Shown here piece by piece: positions 1 to 6,237 of a stretch of DNA of 7,287 bases (positions are counted from its first letter, which is position 1; every line of letters begins with the position of its first letter). This stretch comes from Phycisphaerae bacterium. Lineage in GTDB: Bacteria; Planctomycetota; Phycisphaerae; Phycisphaerales; UBA1924. The stretch is taken from assembly GCA_016794945.1 (NCBI GenBank), contig JAEUIX010000097.1, forward strand, positions 1 to 7,287. Reading direction: 5' to 3'. The translations under genes and the position numbers were made by a program. The notes under the pieces are model-generated. The model made no database searches. It had not been told where the DNA came from and was given only the letters and a program-made list of their open reading frames with translations.

Positions 1-629
1 TCGGCCCGCACCCCAGCCTCCAGCGCCGCCACCGCGCGCCCCGCCAGGAACGCCCCCACCTCCAGCACCACGTCCCCGTACCGCGGCGGGGCCACGCCGC
101 TCCGCCGCCCGTACCGCGTGCTGTACGCATCCCGCGACGGCGGCGCCAGCCGGTGCATCAGGATCAGCCCGCACCCGCGACGCCCCGCCAGCGCCAGCAT
201 CCCCGCATCGTCCCGCCCAGCCGACACGTCGTTGATCGCGTTGGCCCCGGCGTCCAGCGCCGCCGCGGCCACGTGCGCACTGGTCGTGTCCACGCTGATC
301 ACCACGCCCGCCGGCGCGCGACGCGCCACCTCGCGCACCACCGGCGCCACGCGGCGCACCTGCTCGCGCGCCTCCACGGGCGCTGCGCCCGGGCGCGTCG
401 ATTCGCCGCCGATGTCCACCCCCGCCGCGCCCGCCTCGATCATCGCCAGCGCCGCGCGCACGGCTCGCCCCGCCGATGCGCGGCTGGGCGCGAAGAACGA
501 GTCCGGCGTCGTGTTCACGATCCCGATCACCCGCGCCCGAGTCAGGTCCACGCGCACGCGCGACGACACGCGCCACGCCGCGCCCGGCTCCCGCTCCGAC
601 CGACCAACACCACGCTTGGTGATCGCCAT
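1..629 (-). CDS. folP: Dihydropteroate synthase, N-terminal ~209 residues (3' end off the window)
   Basis: This cytosolic folate-pathway enzyme condenses 6-hydroxymethyl-7,8-dihydropterin pyrophosphate with p-aminobenzoate to give dihydropteroate, and is the sulfonamide target. I translated the minus strand from ATG 629 and it stays open to base 1. Motifs appear in family order: loop 1 NTTPDSF (residues 39-45), loop 2 DIGGESTRPGA (72-82), SVDT with the conserved Asp (112-115), NAINDVSAG (130-138) and LILMH (155-159). The usual C-terminal Lys and Ser-Arg-Lys motifs would lie outside the window. ATG 629 is chosen because GGGGAG (644-639) lies nine bases upstream and about 30 residues precede the first barrel strand. 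Two oddities: loop 1 continues as FAPSRA instead of the common SDGG, and the stretch after Met-His lacks a clear GxPxxMQ and looks lengthened. The gene lies downstream of a strong terminator, so its own promoter is not obvious. Family assignment is firm; details of loop function are inference. Confidence 0.94.
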   Translation of the reverse strand, partial: MAITKRGVGRSEREPGAAWRVSSRVRVDLTRARVIGIVNTTPDSFFAPSRASAGRAVRAALAMIEAGAAGVDIGGESTRPGAAPVEAREQVRRVAPVVREVARRAPAGVVISVDTTSAHVAAAALDAGANAINDVSAGRDDAGMLALAGRRGCGLILMHRLAPPSRDAYSTRYGRRSGVAPPRYGDVVLEVGAFLAGRAVAALEAGVRA

Positions 630-638
630 CGCCTCAGT

Positions 639-644
639 CTCCCC
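639..644 (-). promoter_or_regulatory. Shine-Dalgarno-like site for folP
   Basis: The minus strand reads GGGGAG nine bases before the ATG at 629. It is purine-rich and correctly spaced, and it supports this start over later in-frame codons. It is one of the few recognisable ribosome sites in the window. Confidence 0.5.
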
Positions 645-684
645 GCGGCCGGCGCGCTCGCCGCGCTGAGAGCAGGCACGCGGC

Positions 685-724
685 AAAAAACAAGAGGCCC
701 CGCAGCATAAGCCGACGGGGCCTC
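685..724 (-). terminator. Rho-independent terminator, minus-strand orientation
   Basis: There is a perfect 9-bp stem, GAGGCCCCG (694-702) pairing with CGGGGCCTC (716-724), around a 13-base loop. On the minus strand the stem is followed directly by TTG and a run of six T, ending at 685. This is a textbook intrinsic terminator for minus-strand transcripts. The plus-strand side has G-rich sequence after the stem and no T-run, so it works in one direction only. It sits 142 bases past the stop of the exported-protein gene and only 55 bases before the folP start. It could end the upstream transcript, or attenuate folP, or end a short RNA started from the promoter-like site at 755-782. Confidence 0.85.
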
Positions 725-754
725 AGGGGGGGGTGCTAGGGATTTCTACGGAGA

Positions 755-782
755 AGTATAGAGACTACTACGCGGCTGTCCA
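755..782 (-). promoter_or_regulatory. Sigma70-type promoter candidate reading toward folP
   Basis: On the minus strand TGGACA (782-777, five of six matches to TTGACA) is separated by 16 bases from TATACT (760-755, five of six matches to TATAAT). It lies in the only AT-richer island of the window. Transcription would start near 748, and the terminator hairpin at 694-724 would be the first structure in the RNA. The match is by eye. A 16-base spacer is acceptable but not ideal, and no start-site data exist. Confidence 0.45.
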
Positions 783-801
783 GTCGGTGTTTTCGGGTGT
801 G

Positions 802-822
802 GAAAACTCGCTGAAAACTCGC
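802..822. repeat. Two-copy direct repeat, period 11
   Basis: GAAAACTCGC occurs at 802-811 and again at 813-822, separated by one base, so the period is 11, about one helical turn. It lies upstream of the minus-strand promoter candidate, about 20 bases before its -35 element. Two copies spaced by one turn would suit a dimeric regulator site, but two copies alone could be chance. Confidence 0.4.
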
Positions 823-826
823 GAAA

Positions 827-853
827 TTTCCCCCAATCTAGGGGAAACCCTAG
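827..853 (-). terminator. Two overlapping hairpins after the exported-protein gene, possible weak terminator
   Basis: TTTCCCC (827-833) can pair with GGGGAAA (841-847) around a 7-base loop. Alternatively CTAGGG (838-843) can pair with CCCTAG (848-853) around a 4-base loop. The two share bases and exclude each other. On the minus strand the first hairpin is followed by only three T (826-824), so termination would be weak. The block begins 14 bases after the TGA at 869-867 and could define the 3' end of that gene's message. A switch is also conceivable. Confidence 0.35.
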
Positions 854-866
854 GCGCCGACGGAGG

Positions 867-2594
867 TCAGAACTTGGGCTGCCCAGAGTCCTGCTTCTTC
901 GGGGCCGGCTCATCGCCGCCCCGCCCGCCGCTGGCCGCCGACTCGACCGCCCGGTAGAAGTCCGCGACGGTCTTGATCGTCGGCCCGGGCAGGTAGATCG
1001 ACGCCACCACCGAGCCGTCGCCCGGCGTCAGGCCCAGGCCCACCGGCGGCAGGCTCTGCGGCATGTCGAACTTCACCTGCAGGCCGCCGAAGTTGCTCAG
1101 CAGCGGCACCACCGAGTCCAGGATGCTCTTGACGCCGACGTACACCTCGGCCACGCGGCCCTTGGGCATCTTCTCGCCCACCTGCTGCGTCACCTTGTCG
1201 CCGCCCAGGCCGCCGTCGCCGTTGGCCGCGGCCATCGCGGCGCTCAGCAGGTCCGACGACTTGCTCATCGTCTGGATCACCCCGCCGTTGGCCAGGCGCG
1301 CCGTGTAGCCGTTCGGCCCGCCCGAGCCGCCGAACATGGCCATCATGATCTGCGCGCCCATCGGGCCCGCGGCGTCTGCGTTCATCTTCACTTCCCAGGT
1401 GTCCACCTTCTTGCCGCCCACCTCGGCGGCCTCTTCGGCGTACACCGCCTCGCCCACGCCGGCGTCCTTCATCGCCTTCATCGCTTCCTTCATCTTCGCG
1501 ACGTAGGCGTTGGCGTCGGTCGTGGCCGTGTAGGTCACGCCCCGCGACAGCAGGCCCGACATCAGCCCGCCGGGGTTGAACCCGATGCTGCTGGCGGCGC
1601 CGTTGGTGTTGGCCGCCATGAACGCGAAGTCCATCGCCCCGGGCTGGGCCGGGCCCGCGCCCTTGGGGATCTCCTTGGCGAAGGCCTTGACGTCCGGGTT
1701 CGACAGGTCCAGCGACATGGCCAGCAGGTACGGCTGGTTCGGCAGCTTGTTCAGCATGGCCGATGCGCCGCCCGGCTTGGCCGCCAGTTTCGCCAGGCGC
1801 GAGCCCTCGGTGAACGTGAACGCCATGTCCAGCGCCACGCCCATGCCGTCGATGTTCGCCCCCGCGACCACCGAGCGCGTGTCCTTGAGCAGCAGCCCGG
1901 CCAGGAAGTCAACGGCCTCGAGGTTGAGCGCCCCCTCGCCCATCATCGCCATGTTCTCCTTGGCGGTGTCCATGGCCTGCTTCAGGCCCTCCTGGCCCAG
2001 CGCCCGGAACTTGTCGACGTTGATCACCATCACCAGGTCCGCGCTGTCGGCGATGCGGTCGCCCGCGACGCCGATCCGCGCCTTGTGCTTGGCGGCGTGC
2101 CCGCCCTCCTTGTTGTACTTCTCGGCGATCTCCTTCCTGGGCGCCATCAGCGCGTAGCCGCCGCCCAGGTCCCGGAAGAACGCCGGCTCGCCGTTGATCT
2201 CGCCCTCGGCCACCCCGTCGCCCTTGGCGTTCATGCTCTTGAGCAGCTCGGCGTAGTTCGACGTCGGCAGGATCACGAACATCTCCGGCTCGCCGACCAT
2301 GTCCGGCGTCGGCGCTTCGAGCAGCACCACCGCCATCGACCCGTTCTTGTTGATCGCCCCGGCGATGCCCGCCATCGCCAGCACATCGTCCACGTTCTGG
2401 ATCGGCAGCGGCAGCCCCACCCACCCCGAGACCGTCGTCAGGTCCTTGGTCAGCGTGTCGGGGTTCGGGATCGCCAGCACGAACGCCGCGTCCGCCGGAA
2501 CCTTGTCGAACACCGGCGGCACCGCCTGGGCCGTCCCGGCGAGCGTGGCGAGGAGCGAACCCAGACCGATCACACCGCGAGACAAACGCGTCAT
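867..2594 (-). CDS. Exported protein of unknown function, 575 aa
   Basis: I do not recognise a family with confidence. The N-terminus is a clear Sec signal peptide: MTRLSR, then a hydrophobic core GVIGLGSLLATLAG, and a cleavage site after TAQA (residue 24). No other membrane segment is seen, so the mature ~551 residues should be periplasmic or extracellular. The mature protein starts with PPVFDKVPADAAFVLAIPNPDTL, a style reminiscent of DUF3352-like exported proteins, but this likeness is weak. It is rich in Ala, Gly, Met and Lys, has Gly-rich linkers (about 421-428 and 457-465) and a hydrophilic tail from 555 with GGRGGDEPAPKK. ATG 2594 is preferred to the in-frame codon at 2681: it starts exactly at the signal peptide and has GAAAGG six bases upstream, while the longer form would add 29 hydrophilic residues before the signal. 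It uses more Lys codons and less Arg than its neighbours. A hairpin-containing spacer separates it from the upstream symporter gene, so co-transcription is uncertain. Confidence 0.85.
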   Translation of the reverse strand: MTRLSRGVIGLGSLLATLAGTAQAVPPVFDKVPADAAFVLAIPNPDTLTKDLTTVSGWVGLPLPIQNVDDVLAMAGIAGAINKNGSMAVVLLEAPTPDMVGEPEMFVILPTSNYAELLKSMNAKGDGVAEGEINGEPAFFRDLGGGYALMAPRKEIAEKYNKEGGHAAKHKARIGVAGDRIADSADLVMVINVDKFRALGQEGLKQAMDTAKENMAMMGEGALNLEAVDFLAGLLLKDTRSVVAGANIDGMGVALDMAFTFTEGSRLAKLAAKPGGASAMLNKLPNQPYLLAMSLDLSNPDVKAFAKEIPKGAGPAQPGAMDFAFMAANTNGAASSIGFNPGGLMSGLLSRGVTYTATTDANAYVAKMKEAMKAMKDAGVGEAVYAEEAAEVGGKKVDTWEVKMNADAAGPMGAQIMMAMFGGSGGPNGYTARLANGGVIQTMSKSSDLLSAAMAAANGDGGLGGDKVTQQVGEKMPKGRVAEVYVGVKSILDSVVPLLSNFGGLQVKFDMPQSLPPVGLGLTPGDGSVVASIYLPGPTIKTVADFYRAVESAASGGRGGDEPAPKKQDSGQPKF

Positions 2595-2600
2595 AAACGT

Positions 2601-2606
2601 CCTTTC
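2601..2606 (-). promoter_or_regulatory. Shine-Dalgarno site deciding the start of the exported protein
   Basis: The minus strand reads GAAAGGAC here, with GAAAGG six bases before ATG 2594. Together with the signal peptide that begins at this ATG, it sets the start and rejects the longer in-frame form beginning at 2681. Confidence 0.7.
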
Positions 2607-2649
2607 AAGGGCCGACAGCGGCACCGCTTCCCGCTCGTCGGGCCGGGAG

Positions 2650-2681
2650 TGTATATGGGGTCCCGGGCCCGGGCGTTTCAA
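2650..2681 (-). promoter_or_regulatory. Weak promoter candidate for the exported-protein gene
   Basis: The minus strand carries TTGAAA (2681-2676) and TATACA (2655-2650), the only AT-rich hexamers in the spacer. The distance between them is 20 bases, which is too long for a standard sigma70 promoter. The spacer contains the 12-bp palindrome CCCGGGCCCGGG (2662-2673). The -10-like element, about 56 bases before the ATG, is the more believable half. Confidence 0.3.
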
Positions 2682-2696
2682 CCCCGGATCCGGGGC
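2681..2696 (-). terminator. GC hairpin after the symporter gene, possible terminator
   Basis: CCCCGGATCCGGGG (2682-2695) is a perfect 14-bp palindrome. As RNA it folds into a 5-bp stem with a GATC loop, extended by one G-U pair. It begins about 31 bases after the symporter stop (2730-2728). On the minus strand it is followed by only two T, so a termination role is tentative; a protein-binding operator is the alternative. Confidence 0.3.
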
Positions 2697-2727
2697 TGAT
2701 TTCGCACCCCGACGCCCGCCGGATGCC

Positions 2728-4116
2728 TCACGCCCCGGGCGCAGCGCCCCCCTGCCCGCTCGACGCGCCCGGCCCGATCCACCGCGCCACCACCACCGAC
2801 CCCACCGCGTCCCCCGTCACGTTCACCACCGTCCGGCACATGTCCATCAGCCGGTCCACGCCCAGGATCACCGCGATCCCCTCCACCGGCAGCCCCACCG
2901 ACTGCAGCACCCCCACCAGCAGCACCGTCCCGCCCGACGGGATGCCCGGCGCCCCCACCGACGCCAGCGCCGCCATCAGCGCGATCGTCAGCTGCTGCCC
3001 CAGCGTCAGGTCCACCCCGTACATCTGCGCCACGAACAGCGCCACCACCGTCTGGTACAACGCCGTCCCGTCCATGTTGATCGTCGTCCCCGCCGCGCAC
3101 ACGAACGACACCACGTCCTTCGGCACGCCCAGCCGCTGCTCCACGCACCGCATCGTCACCGGCAGCGTCGCGGCGCTCGACGACGTCGTGAACGCCACCA
3201 GCTGCGCCTCGGCGATCCCGCGCACGAACCGACCCACCCCCATCCGCCCCACCGCCACCACGATCGGCAGGTACACCAGCACCACCTGCGCCAGCAGGCA
3301 CCCCACCACCACCAGGCAGAACACCCCCAGCGCCTTGACCACGTCCAGACCCAGCTGCGACGCCGTCCGCGCCATCAGGCAGAACACCGCCAGCGGCGCC
3401 ACCCGCATCACCACGCCCACGATCTTCAGGAACACCTCGTACAGGCCCTCGCACACCGACGCCACCGGCCCGGACTTCTCCCGCGGCAGCATCGTCAGGC
3501 ACGCGCCGATCAGCAGCGCCATCACCACGATCTGCATCATGTCCGCCCGCGCCAGCGCGTCGAACGGGTTCGTCGGCACGCACGAGGTCAGGATCGACCA
3601 GAACCCGTAGTCCCCCGCGCGCCCCGCCGCCGTCGCCACCGCCTGCTGCTGCCCAGCCGCCAGCGCCTGGCGCGACGCCTCCGGCACGTACTCCCCGGGC
3701 CGCACCAGGTTCGCCCCCGCCAGCCCGATCGCGATCGCCGCCGCCAGCGTCACCGCGAACAGCGCCACCGTCCGCCCGCCCAGCCGCCCCAGCCGCCGCA
3801 CGTCCCCCATCCCCGCCGCCGCCGAGATGAGCGAGAACAGCACCAGCGGCACCGCCACGAACCGCAGCAGGTTCAGGAACACCAGCCCCGCGAACGCCGC
3901 GCCGCGCGCCACCCCCCGCGCCGCGTGCGCCCGCCAGTCCGCCTGCGCGTTGGCCTCCGACGCCTTGCCCGCCAGGAACGCCCCCGCGTCCCCCACCCCC
4001 AGCCCGCGCCACGTCTCGGCCGTCCACCACTGGTTCAGCGCCAGCCCCAGCGCCACCCCCAGCACCAGCGCGATCACGATCTTCCAGTGCAGCGCGATCC
4101 GTCTCGTTTCGGCCAT
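2728..4116 (-). CDS. Dicarboxylate/amino acid:cation symporter (SLC1/DAACS family), 462 aa
   Basis: This inner-membrane secondary transporter is of the GltP/GltT/DctA type; it brings acidic amino acids or C4-dicarboxylates in with Na+ or H+. Hallmarks in order: TM1 near 13-28; FLNLLRFVAVPLVLFSLIS (80-98); the serine-rich hairpin HP1 TTSSSAATLP (310-319); NMDGT (347-351) of the unwound TM7; hairpin HP2 GAPGIPSGG (388-396); and TM8 with D421, D425, R428, N432 and D436 in the order known from GltPh. R428 corresponds to GltPh Arg397, which reads the substrate side-chain carboxylate, so an acidic substrate is likely. By the same eye alignment the position of GltPh Arg276 is Ser312. About 40 extra residues lie between TM1 and TM2 (31-70), and a polar stretch around 140-170. 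Length is near the family norm. ATG 4116 begins just before TM1, without a good Shine-Dalgarno site. It is divergent from the ABC exporter. Substrate choice cannot be settled from sequence. Confidence 0.96.
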   Translation of the reverse strand: MAETRRIALHWKIVIALVLGVALGLALNQWWTAETWRGLGVGDAGAFLAGKASEANAQADWRAHAARGVARGAAFAGLVFLNLLRFVAVPLVLFSLISAAAGMGDVRRLGRLGGRTVALFAVTLAAAIAIGLAGANLVRPGEYVPEASRQALAAGQQQAVATAAGRAGDYGFWSILTSCVPTNPFDALARADMMQIVVMALLIGACLTMLPREKSGPVASVCEGLYEVFLKIVGVVMRVAPLAVFCLMARTASQLGLDVVKALGVFCLVVVGCLLAQVVLVYLPIVVAVGRMGVGRFVRGIAEAQLVAFTTSSSAATLPVTMRCVEQRLGVPKDVVSFVCAAGTTINMDGTALYQTVVALFVAQMYGVDLTLGQQLTIALMAALASVGAPGIPSGGTVLLVGVLQSVGLPVEGIAVILGVDRLMDMCRTVVNVTGDAVGSVVVARWIGPGASSGQGGAAPGA

Positions 4117-4144
4117 CGCCGCAGGCTACCAAACTCCCGCTCCG

Positions 4145-4200
4145 CCCACGCCCCCGCGCCCGCGCCCGCGCCCGCACCCGCACCCGCAGCGCCCACACCC
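4145..4200. repeat. Hexamer repeat and G-tract array between divergent transport genes
   Basis: Six hexamer units run from 4155 to 4190: CGCGCC three times, CGCACC twice, CGCAGC once. On the minus strand, 4200 to 4145 contains nine tracts of three or more G, most separated by exactly three bases (TGC or CGC). This fits the usual G-quadruplex pattern. It fills about half of the 105-bp spacer between the symporter ATG (4116) and the ABC exporter GTG (4222). No AT-rich -10 element is visible in the spacer for either gene. Read in the ABC frame the repeat would encode Pro-Ala, but no start codon lies upstream within the spacer. Confidence 0.75.
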
Positions 4201-4221
4201 CCCGCGCCGCTACCCTCGCCC

Positions 4222-6237
4222 GTGGGCCCCTCCAACGCCTCCAGCCGCGCACGATACCGCGACTACCTCCAGCGGCGAAAGCGCGGCGACCTCTCCGACG
4301 GCGCCACCGTCCGCGAAGAAACCGCCCGCCCCGGCGCCCCCACACCACCCGCACCCCCCGCCCGTCGCGACTGGACCCAGCCCCGGGGCGACCCGCTGCT
4401 GCAGCGCACCAACCGTTCGTTCGGCGAGCTGTTCCGCGCCTTCCTCTCCCTGCTGCACGGCTGGTGGCCCACCATCGCCGCCGCGCTGGCCACGCTCACC
4501 CTCACCGCCGCCGTCGGCGTGCTCATGCCCCTGAGCACCAAGCTCGTCATCGACTACGTCATCACCGATCACCCCGGCCCCACGCACCTGCCCGACTGGC
4601 TCCCCCGCGACCGGCACGCGCTGCTCTGGATCATCGGCGGCGGGCTGCTGGCCGCCGGCGCGTTCATCGCCGTGCTGGGCACCTGGGGCCGCTACCACAT
4701 GACGCGCCTGACCCAGCTGCTCCGCGTCCGCGTCAAGCGCCGCACCTTCGAGCACATGGCCCGCATGCCCCTGCACCGGCTGCACCACCTCAAGAGCGGC
4801 GGCGTCGCCAGCATCCTCCGCGAGGACGCCAACAGCGTCAGCGACCTGCTGTTCAACCTCCTCTACAACCCCTGGCGCGCCGTCATCACCTTCGTCGGAG
4901 GCCTGGTCTTCCTGACCGTCATCGACTGGCGCATGCTCGTCGGCGGCCTGGTGCTCGTCCCCGCCGTCTACTTCTCCCACCGCACCTGGATCGCCCGCAT
5001 CCGCCCCGTCCACCGCGCCATCAAGCACACCCGCACCTCCACCGACGCCCACGCCACCGAGGCATTCGGCGGCATGCGCATCGTCCGCGCCTTCAACCGC
5101 CAGAAGGGCGAGTCCGCACGCTTCAGCCGCAACAACCACCTCATGTCCCGACAGGAGATGCTCGCCTGGTGGTGGATGCGCTCGCTCGAAGTCGCCTGGG
5201 TCCTCATCGCCCCCGCCACCACCGCCGCCGCCCTGGTCTACGGCGGCTCCCGCGTCCTGGCAGGCGACCTGACCATCGGCGACGTCGTCGCCTTCACCAG
5301 CTACCTCTTCATGCTCCTGGGGCCCATGGAAACCCTCGTCGGCGTCGCCGCCAACCTCCAGACCTCGCTCGCCGGCCTCGACCGCATCCTCGACGTCTGG
5401 GCCGAGCCCCCGGAACTCTCCTCACCCGACGCCACGCCCGCCTCGCCCCAAACCACGGCCGACCTCGAGCGCCACCTCGTCCGCGGCCGGATCGACCTCG
5501 ACCACGTCTGGTTCCGCTACCCCGGCGCCAGCGCCGACGTGCTCACCGACATCTGCCTCTGCTGCCCCGCCGGCGCCACCATCGCCCTGGTCGGCGCCAG
5601 CGGCTCGGGCAAGACCACCCTGTGCAACCTCGTCGCCCGCTTCTTCGACCCCACCCAGGGCCGCATCACCCTCGACGGCGCCGACCTGCGCTCCATCCGC
5701 CCCGAGTCCTACCGCGCGCTGCTCGGCATCGTCGAACAGGACGTCTTCCTCTTCGACGGAACCGTCGCCGAGAACATCGCCTACGCCGACCCCAACGCCC
5801 CGCGACCCCGCATCGAGGCCGCCGCACGCGCCGCCAACGCCCACGACTTCGTCGCGTCGCTCGAGCGCGGCTACGACACCATCATCGGCGAGCGGGGCGT
5901 GCGCCTCAGCGGCGGCCAGAAGCAGCGCATCGCCATCGCCCGCGCCCTGCTGGCCGACCCGCGCATCCTCATCCTCGACGAGGCCACCAGCAACCTCGAC
6001 ACCGAGAGCGAGCGCCTCATCCAGCAGGCCCTGGCCGGCCTCATGAACGGCCGCACCTGCTTCGTCATCGCCCACCGGCTCAGCACCATCCGCGACGCCG
6101 ACCTCATCGTCGTGCTCGAGGGCGGACGCATCGTCGAATCCGGCCGGCACGACGACCTGCTCGCCCGCGCCGGCCGCTACCGCCAGATGGTCGAGGCCCA
6201 GGTCCACGCCGCCCGCGACTACGCACAGTCGAAGTAG
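4222..6237 (+). CDS. ABC exporter half-transporter, fused membrane and ATPase domains, 671 aa
   Basis: This is an inner-membrane ATP-driven exporter of the MsbA/LmrA (ABCB-like) type, expected to work as a homodimer or paired half-transporter; the substrate is unknown. The membrane domain spans about 84-370 with six helices (about 84-108, 133-153, 220-235, 238-252, 323-341, 353-370). The ATPase domain holds the A-loop Tyr433, Walker A GASGSGKTT (458-466), Q-loop Gln506, ERG before the signature (557-559), LSGGQ (562-566), Walker B ILILDEAT (582-589) with catalytic Glu587, D-loop NLD (591-593) and switch His618. All catalytic residues are present. GTG 4222 is the only start codon between the divergent symporter gene and the membrane domain; there is no Shine-Dalgarno site. 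About 80 residues precede the first helix, including basic SRARYRDYLQRRKRG (8-22) and a Pro-rich linker (36-47), longer than in simple exporters. Lipid-A, lipid, peptide or drug export all remain possible. Confidence 0.96.
   Translation: MGPSNASSRARYRDYLQRRKRGDLSDGATVREETARPGAPTPPAPPARRDWTQPRGDPLLQRTNRSFGELFRAFLSLLHGWWPTIAAALATLTLTAAVGVLMPLSTKLVIDYVITDHPGPTHLPDWLPRDRHALLWIIGGGLLAAGAFIAVLGTWGRYHMTRLTQLLRVRVKRRTFEHMARMPLHRLHHLKSGGVASILREDANSVSDLLFNLLYNPWRAVITFVGGLVFLTVIDWRMLVGGLVLVPAVYFSHRTWIARIRPVHRAIKHTRTSTDAHATEAFGGMRIVRAFNRQKGESARFSRNNHLMSRQEMLAWWWMRSLEVAWVLIAPATTAAALVYGGSRVLAGDLTIGDVVAFTSYLFMLLGPMETLVGVAANLQTSLAGLDRILDVWAEPPELSSPDATPASPQTTADLERHLVRGRIDLDHVWFRYPGASADVLTDICLCCPAGATIALVGASGSGKTTLCNLVARFFDPTQGRITLDGADLRSIRPESYRALLGIVEQDVFLFDGTVAENIAYADPNAPRPRIEAAARAANAHDFVASLERGYDTIIGERGVRLSGGQKQRIAIARALLADPRILILDEATSNLDTESERLIQQALAGLMNGRTCFVIAHRLSTIRDADLIVVLEGGRIVESGRHDDLLARAGRYRQMVEAQVHAARDYAQSK

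Noticed and set aside
755..822. Possible replication origin: DnaA-box-like TTTTCCACA, GC cluster and TAGTAG trio-like sequence on the minus strand
   Set aside because: There is only one box-like 9-mer, the trio-like part is just two units and lies inside the promoter spacer, and no dnaA, dnaN or other origin neighbour is present.
733..957. Plus-strand GTG-initiated ORF of 74 codons in the AT-richer spacer
   Set aside because: Its last 91 bases overlap the 3' end of the exported-protein gene in antisense, it has no ribosome site, and the same bases are better explained by a minus-strand promoter and hairpins.
2595..2681. 29-residue N-terminal extension of the exported protein
   Set aside because: It is hydrophilic, would bury the signal peptide, and the Shine-Dalgarno site sits before ATG 2594.
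2299..4221. Upstream extension of the ABC exporter frame, open for 641 more codons
   Set aside because: It runs antisense through the symporter and part of the exported-protein gene, reads as His/Arg/Pro-rich junk typical of GC-rich shadow frames, and has no start codon in the spacer after the symporter.
2678..4354. Long minus-strand Gly/Arg-rich frame over the symporter
   Set aside because: It is a shadow frame; the symporter frame carries all SLC1 hallmarks.
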